DNA from: Chitinophaga pinensis
GTDB taxonomy: Bacteria; Bacteroidota; Bacteroidia; Chitinophagales; UBA10324
Reading direction: 5' to 3'
DNA: 35,822 bases
Assembly: GCA_945892775.1 (NCBI GenBank)
Contig: CAMDDP010000029.1
Span: 1-35,822, forward strand
A program made the position numbers and the translations under genes. Below the pieces are notes generated by a model. That model did not search any database. It was given only the letters and a program-made list of their open reading frames with translations, and had not been told where the DNA came from. Shown piece after piece: positions 1 through 9,012 of the stretch. Numbering within the stretch: position 1 is the stretch's first letter; each line of letters opens with the position of its first letter.

Positions 1-872
1 ATTCCGTTTCCCACTAAAATCAAATTCTGAAGCTCATCACCAGCGGCACAATCATTTTTTAAATAAAAATTCAACCAGGGCAAAAGCAAACTAAAAGTTG
101 TTGCCTGTTGAACCTGAGCAGTTATGGTTGGTTGCGGACTACATGTAGCTTCACCAAACTGACATAAAAAATCATTATCAGCAAACTGACAATGACTTCC
201 GCCGTTTACACTTACAAAAGATTTACAAGTTGAAATAAGCGCATCGTACATTAATTGCTGGTGTTGTGCAGGGGGAGCCACACAATCGTTTTCTCCGGCA
301 ATAACGATACTTGGTTTTATAATGCTTGCAGCTGCTGTTACAGATGACGGGTTAGTTACTGCCGAAGCTAAAGTAGCCAATGCGGTAATTGATGAATCAT
401 ATTGCATTGCCAGAAAAGCGGAACCTCCACCCATTGAATGCCCCATTGCGGCAGAAGTTGGTGAGACTGCTCCAAAAAAATTGGATGAAGCAGTGTTGCC
501 TTCTGTCTTCATTGCCCCAATCAGAAAAGCTATGTCTTTTCCAAAATCGGTATGAGACGGTAATAATGAAGTTTCAGTTGTTGGAAAAACCATAATATAC
601 CCTTGCGGTACCAATGCATTCCAAACCACATCATAAGAACTCCAAACCATTACAAAGCCATGACCAAAAACCAGAACCGGAAATTGCCCGTTGACAATTG
701 GCACATTATCGCCGGCTGTATTTGCGGGATAATAAATTTCAGTTGTAATATTTCTGTTTGAGCGAGCGGGGTCCACAAATGTTTGTTGCAAATGCCCAAC
801 CTGGTATGTTTGAGCTGATACATTAAGCAGGAAACAAAAATGCAAAAGCAAAAGACTAATTCGTTTAATCAT
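1..872 (-). CDS. Secreted alpha/beta hydrolase (cutinase/PETase-like, dienelactone hydrolase superfamily), 3' end cut by window edge
   Basis: Translating the reverse strand from ATG at 872 gives 290 residues that run open to the window edge, so the C-terminus is missing. Residues 1-21 form a signal peptide ending in VSAQ, so the product is exported. The nucleophile elbow is GHSMGGG with Ser146. GENDCVAP supplies Asp196 and NGGSHCQF supplies His227, which completes a plausible catalytic triad. The G-H-S-M-G elbow and the END...AP and GGSH blocks resemble polyesterases and cutinases. The aromatic residue that follows the elbow in IsPETase (APW) is not evident here. Several Cys residues after residue 216 (C216, C228, C237, C244, C275) could form disulfides. 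A TATTTTTG box at 952-959 on this strand is a weak promoter candidate. The substrate is not predictable; acetylxylan esterase or chlorophyllase-like activity is also possible. Confidence 0.85.
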   Translation of the reverse strand, partial: MIKRISLLLLHFCFLLNVSAQTYQVGHLQQTFVDPARSNRNITTEIYYPANTAGDNVPIVNGQFPVLVFGHGFVMVWSSYDVVWNALVPQGYIMVFPTTETSLLPSHTDFGKDIAFLIGAMKTEGNTASSNFFGAVSPTSAAMGHSMGGGSAFLAMQYDSSITALATLASAVTNPSSVTAAASIIKPSIVIAGENDCVAPPAQHQQLMYDALISTCKSFVSVNGGSHCQFADNDFLCQFGEATCSPQPTITAQVQQATTFSLLLPWLNFYLKNDCAAGDELQNLILVGNG

Positions 873-1051
873 AAAATGTTTAGTTTTTAATAAATTTTAT
901 TCTGAGGAGTTATTTTTTTTCATTTAATACTAATTTAAGTCGATTATAAAACAAAAATAGTTTTTTGCTTTACAAAATGAATATGATTCGTGAATTGCAA
1001 TTGTTTTGTTCAATTACCATTCTATTTTCACCTCACAATGAAACAGTGAAA

Positions 1052-1660
1052 ATGAAAACTTTTCGAATGCTTAATCTCGGCGATTCCTACACCATCGGCG
1101 AAGCAGTTCCATCAGCAGAAAATTTTCCGCATCAATTACAAATGCAATTAAATAATTCAGGAATCGAAATTTCTGCTCCTGAAATTATTGCAACTACAGG
1201 GTGGACTACTGATGAACTGATGAAAGGAATAAATGAAAATCCTCCATCACCACTTTATGATATTGTTACACTTCTTATCGGAGTGAATAATCAATACCGC
1301 GGAAAATTAATTGACGAATACCGAAAAGAATTTCGAGAGTTGCTTGACCTTGCTATCAAATATGCGAACAATAAACCCAGTCATGTAATTATAATTTCAA
1401 TTCCCGATTGGGGGGTAATGCCTTTCGCAGAAGGAAGAGATCGGAAAAAAATTGCGGAAGAGATTGATGCTTTCAACAAAGTAAATGACGAAGAAGCAAA
1501 AAAATCAGGATGTCCATATTGTAACATCACATCCATCAGCAGAAATGCAACAACAGATTTATCGCTTGCTGCTTCCGATGGTTTGCATCCTTCAGCAAAA
1601 CAATATGGATTGTGGGTCGAGAAAATATTTCCAATCGTGAAGAAAATTTTATCTGAATAA
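1052..1660 (+). CDS. SGNH/GDSL-family hydrolase (lipase/esterase-like)
   Basis: This 202-residue protein carries all SGNH blocks. Block I is LNLGDSYTIGE with nucleophile Ser12. Block II is TGWTTDEL with Gly50. Block III is GVNN with Asn80. Block V is DGLHPS with Asp176 and His179. Members hydrolyse ester bonds in lipids, glycans or small molecules; the substrate here is unknown. I chose ATG 1052 because family homology begins there (MKTFRMLNLGDSY). In-frame ATGs at 977 and 983 and a TTG at 965 would add up to 29 residues that do not form a convincing signal peptide. Without that extension the enzyme is cytoplasmic. An SDR gene follows after 52 bases. Confidence 0.85.
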   Translation: MKTFRMLNLGDSYTIGEAVPSAENFPHQLQMQLNNSGIEISAPEIIATTGWTTDELMKGINENPPSPLYDIVTLLIGVNNQYRGKLIDEYRKEFRELLDLAIKYANNKPSHVIIISIPDWGVMPFAEGRDRKKIAEEIDAFNKVNDEEAKKSGCPYCNITSISRNATTDLSLAASDGLHPSAKQYGLWVEKIFPIVKKILSE

Positions 1661-1712
1661 TTATTTTAGTTAGCTACCGTTTCGCCATTTATTTTTGCCA
1701 TCAATTAATTTC

Positions 1713-2468
1713 ATGAGCACAGCATTTATCACAGGAGCAACATCAGGTTTCGGAGAAGCAATTGCTAGACGATTTGCATCAGAAGGTCATAGCGTAATTA
1801 TAACCGGAAGAAGAAAAGAAAAATTAGAGGCAGTCAGCAATAGCATCAAAGAAGAATTCAAAACTGAAGTGCTGGCTTTGTGTTTCGACGTGCGAAAAAA
1901 AACTGAAGTAAAAAGTGCAATTGATTCTTTAAATAATGACTGGAAAAATATAGATGTGCTCGTAAACAATGCCGGGGGGGCTCACGGATTAGGAACCATC
2001 GAAGATAGCGAGCTCGAGGACTGGGACACTATGATTGACACCAATGTGAAAGGATTGCTCTACGTAACAAAAGCAGTTTTGCCATTGATGAAATACAGCA
2101 ACAATCCATATATTTTTAACATAGGCTCCACCGCCGGAAAATATGTTTACGAAAAAGGAAATGTTTATTGCGCAACCAAGTTCGCGGTCGATGCACTCAC
2201 ACAAGCTATGCGAATAGATTTACTGAAAAAGAAAATCCGTGTAACAGCCATTCATCCTGGAGCATCCGAAACAGAATTTTCTGAAGTGCGTTTTAAAGGC
2301 GATAAGGAGAAAGCGAAAAATGTTTACAAAGGATATGTGCCGCTGAATGCAAATGACATTGCGGATGTAATCAGTTATTGTTTTAATACTCCAATGCATG
2401 TAAATATTAACGAACTGGTGATTGTTCCCACAGCACAAGCAAGTCCGTTTTATTTTAATAAGGAATGA
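1713..2468 (+). CDS. ydfG: SDR-family NAD(P)-dependent oxidoreductase, YdfG-like
   Basis: This is a classical short-chain dehydrogenase/reductase of 251 residues. The cofactor-binding glycine motif TGATSGFG spans residues 7-14 and NNAG spans 85-88. The catalytic tetrad is Asn111, Ser139, Tyr152 and Lys156 (YCATK). Long stretches match my recollection of E. coli YdfG, for example DWDTMIDTN.KGL, NIGSTAG, the RFKGD block and HVNINEL. YdfG reduces malonic semialdehyde and oxidises 3-hydroxy acids such as L-allo-threonine and serine with NADP; the same activity is inferred here. Start ATG 1713 places the glycine motif at the usual distance from the N-terminus. The upstream TTG 1695 is less likely. 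The stop overlaps the next ATG by 4 bases, which suggests translational coupling. Confidence 0.9.
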   Translation: MSTAFITGATSGFGEAIARRFASEGHSVIITGRRKEKLEAVSNSIKEEFKTEVLALCFDVRKKTEVKSAIDSLNNDWKNIDVLVNNAGGAHGLGTIEDSELEDWDTMIDTNVKGLLYVTKAVLPLMKYSNNPYIFNIGSTAGKYVYEKGNVYCATKFAVDALTQAMRIDLLKKKIRVTAIHPGASETEFSEVRFKGDKEKAKNVYKGYVPLNANDIADVISYCFNTPMHVNINELVIVPTAQASPFYFNKE

Positions 2469-3586
2469 AAAATAGACTGATACACCTCGTTCTTATTTTT
2501 TCTTTCGCATCAGAAATTATTTCAGCCCAAACTATTTCGTACCAAACACTTGGTTCGTTTCAACCCAATTGCAATGAAACTTCAGGCCTCGAACAAACCG
2601 ATTCAACTTCCATCTGGACCCACAATGACAGTGGAGGCAAACCAATGCTCTATCACTATTTGATAAACGGACAGTTGATTGATTCAACCGTTATTGCAGG
2701 CGCCACAAATGTTGATTGGGAAGATTTAGCCAATGACCACAACGGCACTTTATTCATTGGTGATTTCGGAAATAATACTTGTGACAGAACCAATCTGAGA
2801 ATTTATCGCGTGTCAACTTATGCGCTCGCTTCAGGTACTGATACAGTGTTTGCTGATACCATTTCATTTTCCTATTCTGACCAAAATGCTTTTCCGCCTT
2901 TGGGTGCAAATCTGAATTTCGATTGCGAAGCCATGATTCATTCAGGCGATTCGCTTTACCTTTTTTCAAAAAATACATCTACATCGAACAGTTCTGGATT
3001 CTCAAAATGTTATCGTATTCCTTCCTCTCCAGGAAATTATGTGGCTGAATTGATTGATAGTTTTTACACTAATCAGCAGGTAACCTCAGCAGATATTTCT
3101 GATAATGATTCCAATTTTGTTTTGCTGACTTATCAATCCGTTTATATTTTCAAAAACTTTGCACAGCATCATTTCTTTTCTGTTACACCTGAGCATTATT
3201 CGTTCACCACACTCACACAAAAAGAAGCAGTGCTTTACAAAAACAATAATCAGTTATACATCAGCGACGAACGATTTTTCGGAACAGGCGGTAATTTTTA
3301 CCTCGCCGATTTAATTTCGGGAATAGAAAACCCGAAAGGTTTTAAAAAAAAAATCTGCATCTATCCCAATCCCTGCGCAACTCAGTTTTCAATTGCGGCT
3401 ATAAACTTTATCAGAGAAAAGTTATGCATAAGCATCTTCAACGAATCAGGGAAAGAAGTCTGGGTAGGAAATGATTTGAAATTGCCAGTTGATATTTCAA
3501 CTGAAAAATTTTGTGATGGGATCTATTTTGTTCAGGTGATTTTCGAAAACGGAAGTGAATGGATGAAATTTGTTGTGAGTAAATAA
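2465..3586 (+). CDS. Secreted protein with T9SS type A sorting domain
   Basis: This 373-residue protein has a signal peptide at residues 1-22 (ending ISAQ). Its ~80-residue C-terminal domain starts near residue 293 with the IYPNP motif and ends in FVVSK, which is the hallmark of T9SS type A sorting domains. Such proteins cross the outer membrane through the type IX system and the domain is then removed. The middle part contains DWEDLA..., GDFGNN and several repeated beta-strand-like segments that suggest a propeller-like fold. I do not recognise a catalytic motif there. ATG 2465 overlaps the SDR stop by 4 bases, so it is probably co-transcribed with the SDR and SGNH genes. The function is unknown. 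Confidence 0.85.
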   Translation: MKNRLIHLVLIFSFASEIISAQTISYQTLGSFQPNCNETSGLEQTDSTSIWTHNDSGGKPMLYHYLINGQLIDSTVIAGATNVDWEDLANDHNGTLFIGDFGNNTCDRTNLRIYRVSTYALASGTDTVFADTISFSYSDQNAFPPLGANLNFDCEAMIHSGDSLYLFSKNTSTSNSSGFSKCYRIPSSPGNYVAELIDSFYTNQQVTSADISDNDSNFVLLTYQSVYIFKNFAQHHFFSVTPEHYSFTTLTQKEAVLYKNNNQLYISDERFFGTGGNFYLADLISGIENPKGFKKKICIYPNPCATQFSIAAINFIREKLCISIFNESGKEVWVGNDLKLPVDISTEKFCDGIYFVQVIFENGSEWMKFVVSK

Positions 3587-3675
3587 AACCATAAGCAACT
3601 TGTAGCTTCCATTTCATAGCTTCCAGCCATTTTAACCCGACGAAACTTTTCTTTCCCACAACCTATCAACACCCC

Positions 3676-3705
3676 TTTCATTCGAGGCTTTCTCTATTAC
3701 ATTTG
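3676..3705 (+). promoter_or_regulatory. Putative Bacteroidota-type promoter upstream of carB
   Basis: TACATTTG at 3698-3705 is a full match to the Bacteroidota -7 element TAnnTTTG. TTTC lies 18 bases upstream (3676-3679), close to the TTTG -33 element. It sits in the 231-base gap before carB and about 110 bases from the start codon. This is inferred from pattern only. That gap otherwise holds a 9-base direct repeat at 3603-3611 and 3617-3625, and nothing else I recognise. Confidence 0.4.
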
Positions 3706-3817
3706 TCGTCTGAGATGAAAGGAAAAATTAATTATAGCTCAGTCCAACAATTTTATCCCTCCTTTCTTTTTTCATTTTTAGTTTTTCATTCTTCACTTTT
3801 CATTTTCTCCATTTGAA

Positions 3818-6637
3818 ATGCCTAAAGACAACAGCATAAAATCAGTCCTCATCATTGGCAGTGGCCCCATCATCATCGGGCAGGCATGCGAATTCGATTA
3901 CTCTGGAACACAGGCCTCACGCTCGTTGCGCGAGGAAGGAATTGAGGTGTCGCTCATCAATTCGAATCCGGCAACCATCATGACTGACCCTGTGACGGCA
4001 GACCATATTTATTTGTTGCCGCTCACTCCTGAAAGTATTATTCAAATTTTGGAAGAACGACAAATTGATGCAGTGCTTCCGACTATGGGTGGACAAACCG
4101 CTCTCAATTTGTGCAAGGAGGCTGATGAAATGGGCATATGGAAAAAATATAACGTGCGATTGATTGGAGTGGACATCGAAGGAATTGAGCGCGCAGAAAA
4201 TCGTGAAGTGTTTCGCCGCCTGATGGGAGAAATCGGTGTGCCGGTTGCTCCTTCAAGAGTTGCGAATTCGATGTTGGAAGGAAAAGAGATTGCGCAGGAG
4301 ATTGGTTTTCCATTGGTGATTCGTCCGTCTTATACACTTGGTGGAAGCGGCGGCGGCTTCGTTCACAAGCGCGAAGAATTTGATGCAGCGCTTGAGCGTG
4401 GATTGAAAGCTTCACCTACTCACGAAGTATTAGTAGAGAAAGCTGTGCTTGGCTGGAAAGAATTTGAATTGGAATTATTGCGCGACAGCGCCGACAATGT
4501 GTGCATCATTTGCACGGTAGAAAATTTCGATCCGATGGGTGTACACACCGGTGACTCTATCACTTGCGCACCTGCAATGACATTGAGTGATACAGCATAC
4601 CAACGCATGCGCGATATGTCCATCAAGATGATGCGCAGTATGGGAAATTTCGCAGGCGGGTGCAATGTGCAATTCGCCCTCGACCCTGAAACCGAAGCTT
4701 TGTTAGCGGTGGAAATTAATCCGCGTGTGTCTCGCTCATCGGCTCTCGCATCTAAAGCTACCGGTTATCCGATTGCGAAGATTGCTGCGAAGCTGGCGAT
4801 TGGTTATCGCTTGGATGAATTGCAAAATCAAATTACAAAAACTACTTCAGCATACTTTGAACCTGCTTTGGATTATGTGGTGGTAAAAATTCCGCGATGG
4901 AATTTCGATAAGTTTCCTGGTTGCGATGAAACGCTCGGACTTCAAATGAAATCGGTTGGTGAAGTGATGAGCATTGGCAGAACTTTTATTGAAGCATTAC
5001 AGAAAGCTTGTCAGAGTTTAGAGAATGATTCGATTGGTTTGGGTGCTGATGGAAAATTATACAGCAAAAAATCAGAAGAAGTTTTAGATAGAATTCAGCA
5101 TCCAAGTTGGGATAGATTGTTCAGAATAAAAGATGCCCTCACACTCGGTGTCTCCGTAAAAACAATTCAGAAACTCACACTCATTGACCCATGGTTTCTC
5201 GACCAGATAAATCAATTGGTGAAAACAGAAACTGAATTGCGCAAGTACAATTTGCAGAATGTTCCTTCAGCTGTTTTGTTGGAAGCAAAGCAAATGGGGT
5301 ACTCTGATTCGCAACTTGCATTTCTGTTTACGAATTGTACTGATGATGATGTGTATGCAAAAAGAAAGGAGCTAAATATTCGACGCACTTTCAAATTAGT
5401 TGACACCTGCGCCGCAGAATTTGAAGCACGAACTCCTTATTACTACTCAACTTTCGAAACAGAAAATGAAAGTGTAGTCAGTAATAAGAAAAAAATAATT
5501 GTTTTGGGTTCTGGCCCCAATCGTATCGGCCAAGGAATTGAATTCGACTATTGTTGCGTGCACGGATTGATTGCCATTCGCGAATGTGGTTACGAAGCCA
5601 TCATGGTCAATTGCAATCCCGAAACTGTTTCCACTGATTTCGACATTGCTGATAAATTATATTTCGAACCAGTATATTGGGAACACCTGATAGAAATTAT
5701 TGAGTTGGAAAAACCAGAAGGGGTGATTGTGCAACTTGGCGGGCAAACCGCATTGAAACTCGCAAAGCGATTAAATGCAAACGGAATAAAAATTATCGGC
5801 ACCAGTTTCGAGAACATGGACATCGCTGAAGACCGTGGCGCATTTTCTGATTTGCTGAAAGAGTTAGGTATTCCTTATCCTGAATATGGTGTAGCAATGT
5901 CGGTTGACGAAGCTGTCGCGGTGGCACATCGAGTAGGATATCCTGTACTTGTGCGTCCGAGTTATGTTCTTGGCGGTCAGCGCATGCGCATAGTGATTAA
6001 TGATGAAGAGTTAGAAAAAGCAGTGCTGAAATTGATGAAGCACATGCCTGGAAATAAAATTCTGATTGATCACTTCCTCGATCGCGCCGAAGAAGCGGAG
6101 ATAGATGCTATCAGTGATGGCGATGAAGTACACATTATGGGCGTGATGGAACACATTGAACCCGCAGGTATACATAGTGGTGATAGCAGTGCCGTGTTAC
6201 CTTCATTTGACTTGCCATTTGAAGTAGTGAACAGTATGGTAGAATATGCTGAGAAAATTTCGAAGGCAATAGAAATCATCGGACTCATCAATATTCAGTT
6301 CGCAATTAAAAAAGGAAAAGTTTATGTGATAGAAGCGAACCCTCGCTCATCGCGCACCACACCTTTCATCGCGAAAGCATACCAGATTCCGTACCTGAAC
6401 ATTGCAACTAAAGTGATGCTCGGTGAAAAAAAAATCAAAGATTTCAAGTACAACCGAAAACTCACCGGCTACGCCATCAAGGAACCGGTTTTCTCTTTTG
6501 ATAAATTTCCAAATGTGAACAAAGAACTCGGACCAGAAATGAAATCTACTGGCGAATCTATCCGCTTCATAAAGGATTTATACGACCCCATTTTCCGACA
6601 ACTTTATAAGGAGAAGAGTATGTACTTGAGTAGATAA
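3818..6637 (+). CDS. carB: Carbamoyl-phosphate synthase large chain without the MGS allosteric domain
   Basis: CarB makes carbamoyl phosphate from bicarbonate, ammonia and two ATP, feeding pyrimidine and arginine synthesis. The protein has 939 residues. Both ATP-grasp halves are present. The first carries SGPIIIGQACEFDYSG, GGSGGGF, MGVHTGDSITCAP and EINPRVSRSSALASKATG. The second starts near residue 556 and carries GSGPNRIGQGIEFDYC, EPAGIHSGDSSAVLP and EANPRSSRTTPF. The E. coli enzyme has about 1073 residues with the regulatory MGS domain from about residue 936. This protein stops at that boundary, so that allosteric domain is absent; short CarBs are known in Bacteroidota. No carA lies in the window. 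Its TAA touches the nadK stop on the opposite strand with no bases between. Confidence 0.97.
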   Translation: MPKDNSIKSVLIIGSGPIIIGQACEFDYSGTQASRSLREEGIEVSLINSNPATIMTDPVTADHIYLLPLTPESIIQILEERQIDAVLPTMGGQTALNLCKEADEMGIWKKYNVRLIGVDIEGIERAENREVFRRLMGEIGVPVAPSRVANSMLEGKEIAQEIGFPLVIRPSYTLGGSGGGFVHKREEFDAALERGLKASPTHEVLVEKAVLGWKEFELELLRDSADNVCIICTVENFDPMGVHTGDSITCAPAMTLSDTAYQRMRDMSIKMMRSMGNFAGGCNVQFALDPETEALLAVEINPRVSRSSALASKATGYPIAKIAAKLAIGYRLDELQNQITKTTSAYFEPALDYVVVKIPRWNFDKFPGCDETLGLQMKSVGEVMSIGRTFIEALQKACQSLENDSIGLGADGKLYSKKSEEVLDRIQHPSWDRLFRIKDALTLGVSVKTIQKLTLIDPWFLDQINQLVKTETELRKYNLQNVPSAVLLEAKQMGYSDSQLAFLFTNCTDDDVYAKRKELNIRRTFKLVDTCAAEFEARTPYYYSTFETENESVVSNKKKIIVLGSGPNRIGQGIEFDYCCVHGLIAIRECGYEAIMVNCNPETVSTDFDIADKLYFEPVYWEHLIEIIELEKPEGVIVQLGGQTALKLAKRLNANGIKIIGTSFENMDIAEDRGAFSDLLKELGIPYPEYGVAMSVDEAVAVAHRVGYPVLVRPSYVLGGQRMRIVINDEELEKAVLKLMKHMPGNKILIDHFLDRAEEAEIDAISDGDEVHIMGVMEHIEPAGIHSGDSSAVLPSFDLPFEVVNSMVEYAEKISKAIEIIGLINIQFAIKKGKVYVIEANPRSSRTTPFIAKAYQIPYLNIATKVMLGEKKIKDFKYNRKLTGYAIKEPVFSFDKFPNVNKELGPEMKSTGESIRFIKDLYDPIFRQLYKEKSMYLSR

Positions 6638-7516
6638 TTAATTTCTGCTATCAATCCCCCACTTCAATTTATTAGAAAGTGTATTTAGAAAATTGTGGTC
6701 GGGTAACCGAACTAAATCAATAGCGAAAGAACATTTTTTTACTGCGATGTGAAATGAATTGTCGATGGTTTCATAGCGCGAATCCAAAGTACAGAGGTAA
6801 TTATCGCCGCGGCCTTCTATCTCAAATGAAATAACAGAATCATCAGGAACAACTATCGGTCGAACATTTAAGTTGTGTGGTGCAATTGGCGTGATAACAA
6901 AACTCGCCGAGTGCGGAGTAAGAATAGGACCACCGCAACTCAAACTATAACCAGTGGAACCGGTTGGAGTGCTCACAATTAACCCATCTGCCCAATACGA
7001 ATTCAGAAATTCGCCATTGATATAAGCGTGAATGGTAATCATGGCGGAAGTATCTTTTTTATGAATCGCAAATTCGTTGAGTGCATAATTCACATTCCCA
7101 AAAAGTGGTTTATTGCTGTCGAGTTCAATGAGCGAGCGTCGGTCGTGCACGTAATTTCCTTTCTGTAATGCTTCAAGCGCCGAGTCAATTTCATCTTTAC
7201 CAATGTTTGCTAAAAATCCAAGCCGACCTATATTGATGCCGAGCACTGGAATTTTATAATCGCGAACAAAACTGAGTGTGTCGAGCAAAGTGCCATCACC
7301 ACCTAATGAAAACATACATTCAATGTGTTGATTCAAATCTTTGTGATTGATGAAAGGGCGGAATGAATTCGGCACTTCAAGATGCTCACGCAACTGCTGG
7401 TAATAAGGCGCATGAACGAGAGTTTCAAATCCGCATAGATGTAAAGTGTGTAATAACTTCTGAATAAAAACAGCATGTCGCACATTTAATTGCCTGCTGT
7501 AAAGCGCTACTGTCAA
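6638..7516 (-). CDS. nadK: NAD kinase
   Basis: NAD kinase phosphorylates NAD to NADP with ATP or polyphosphate. The protein has 292 residues, typical for the family. GGDGT lies at residues 72-76, the NE pair of the substrate site at 147-148, and TPTGSTGYS at 183-191. The start codon is TTG at 7516. An in-frame stop lies three codons upstream and no ATG is available, while family similarity begins at the first residues (VALYSRQ). The BamA-like gene ends 14 bases upstream, so the two are likely one transcript. The 3' end abuts carB on the other strand, leaving no room for an intergenic terminator. Confidence 0.95.
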   Translation of the reverse strand: MTVALYSRQLNVRHAVFIQKLLHTLHLCGFETLVHAPYYQQLREHLEVPNSFRPFINHKDLNQHIECMFSLGGDGTLLDTLSFVRDYKIPVLGINIGRLGFLANIGKDEIDSALEALQKGNYVHDRRSLIELDSNKPLFGNVNYALNEFAIHKKDTSAMITIHAYINGEFLNSYWADGLIVSTPTGSTGYSLSCGGPILTPHSASFVITPIAPHNLNVRPIVVPDDSVISFEIEGRGDNYLCTLDSRYETIDNSFHIAVKKCSFAIDLVRLPDHNFLNTLSNKLKWGIDSRN

Positions 7517-7530
7517 ATTTTTTTATTTAG

Positions 7531-9012
7531 TTAGAAGAACGAACTGAAGTGTAAAAATAACCCATTTTCTCCCCGTAGGTTGAAAGAATACTGTAGCTGA
7601 AAATCTACATCGTAAAACATGACCACATCAATTCCAGGCCCACCTCCTATAAGTAGAGAATTATTGAGCGAATTTTCGTTAAAAAAATAATCATCTTTCA
7701 CATAGCCAGCGTCCAATTGCCCGATTAAAAAAATATTGAACGGAAATTTGCTTGCCTTCACCACATTGTTTTGAAAATTATTTGGCAGGTTGAATTTTAA
7801 AATCCGATAACGCGAAACCAATTTTCCGAGCCAGAAACTTTGACCATCTACTACATAGTATTCGTAACCACTAACGTAATCAAGTTTGTAACCGAATCCC
7901 TTTTGCGTGTAGTAGGGTTGTTTTACAGGCGAAGAAAATTTGAGCTTGTTGCGAATGGCGAAGTATAAATTTTTTCCAGATTGGAAATATTTGGCGTGAT
8001 TGATTTGAAGTGAATAAAGGTGTGTGTTGTCAGTTGGCAAAATTCCGAAAGAAGAAACTCCGATATCAAAATAGCTTCCGTGCAATGGAAAGCCAATAAT
8101 ATCACGGCGGTCGTGAATGAAGGTGTAACCGAGCGCGAAATATTCCTGTAACACTTTTCCGTCCAGATAAAAATTAGGGTTGAGCTGTGCAATTGTATCC
8201 GCAACTTCTGAATGTAAAAAACCAATAGAGAAAATATGCTTGTCTTCGTAGCCGGGTTTCACAGTGAGATCCAATTGTGTGAGAAAAACTCGTTGCACGA
8301 AATCATCAGAAGCAAAATAAAACTGCTCGTGATTGTCGAGTGTTTTATAAGTAGCGAATTTGCTTCGGTTGTAAGATGATTTGAATTGTAATCCGACTTT
8401 TTGTTTTTGATTGATGTAAGGAATTGTGTATGACACTTCAAATTTTTGAGAGAACCCAAATAGGGTATTTATGCGTAAGCTTTCATTTCTTCCTCGCATG
8501 TTCAGTTGTAAAAAACGAATTCCATATTGCAATCTTTTTTCATCGTGTTTGTGTTCAACATACCAGGTGTTAAAATTCCGATCAAAAATATCTATTGTCG
8601 GAATCGGGTAGGTGTAAAGCCGTTCTTCTAGTGAAATAAATATATCCATATTGCCCCCCTCCCAATTTCGGATGTTGAGTGCTACACTATAAAACAATCC
8701 TGTGTTAATGACATATTGCCTGCTCTCATTCAAAACAGTTTGCAAATTGTAAAATGGAATAGAGTCACCTTTTTTAAAAGTGAGCTGACGGAAAATAATT
8801 TGCTCTTTCGTTTTGTTATTCCCTTCAATCACTATATCATGAATAAATACTATAAAATCTTTAGCGTATGTAGAATCAATTAGTTCCTGCGCTTTAGATT
8901 TTTGGGATGAAGAGATGAATAAAAAGAGCAGAAAAAAAATTCGAACAAAGCCTTTTAGAGGCACTAATAAATTAGTGAGAGAAGAAAATCTTTTTAAAAA
9001 ACAATTAAACAT
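7531..9012 (-). CDS. BamA/TamA-family outer-membrane beta-barrel protein with POTRA domain
   Basis: The 493-residue product has a long N-region and then a hydrophobic signal segment ending near residue 42 in SKAQ. A POTRA-like domain follows at about residues 55-130 (IVIEGNNKTKEQII...LNESRQYVINTGLFYSVAL). The rest alternates amphipathic strands typical of a 16-strand barrel and ends in Phe-Phe, as BAM substrates do. It is shorter than BamA, which has five POTRAs and about 800 residues, so it is not the main BAM insertase. It is more likely an accessory member of the Omp85 superfamily in the outer membrane. Its ATG overlaps the end of the CBS gene by 8 bases, which argues for coupling. Confidence 0.8.
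   Translation of the reverse strand: MFNCFLKRFSSLTNLLVPLKGFVRIFFLLFLFISSSQKSKAQELIDSTYAKDFIVFIHDIVIEGNNKTKEQIIFRQLTFKKGDSIPFYNLQTVLNESRQYVINTGLFYSVALNIRNWEGGNMDIFISLEERLYTYPIPTIDIFDRNFNTWYVEHKHDEKRLQYGIRFLQLNMRGRNESLRINTLFGFSQKFEVSYTIPYINQKQKVGLQFKSSYNRSKFATYKTLDNHEQFYFASDDFVQRVFLTQLDLTVKPGYEDKHIFSIGFLHSEVADTIAQLNPNFYLDGKVLQEYFALGYTFIHDRRDIIGFPLHGSYFDIGVSSFGILPTDNTHLYSLQINHAKYFQSGKNLYFAIRNKLKFSSPVKQPYYTQKGFGYKLDYVSGYEYYVVDGQSFWLGKLVSRYRILKFNLPNNFQNNVVKASKFPFNIFLIGQLDAGYVKDDYFFNENSLNNSLLIGGGPGIDVVMFYDVDFQLQYSFNLRGENGLFLHFSSFF

Noticed and set aside
965-1051. N-terminal extension of the SGNH hydrolase from TTG or ATG upstream
   Set aside because: The added residues have no signal-peptide pattern and no homology; the family pattern begins at ATG 1052.
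3603-3625. 9-base direct repeat TAGCTTCCA with a 14-base period
   Set aside because: Only two short copies, with no hairpin or link to a start. Chance is adequate.
3738-3760. tRNA-like D-arm string (TAGCTCAGTC...)
   Set aside because: Only this short block resembles a tRNA. No acceptor stem, anticodon arm or T-arm could be placed around it.
4104-4415. 103-codon reverse frame inside carB
   Set aside because: carB is certain by homology over its whole length; this is a complement-strand artefact.
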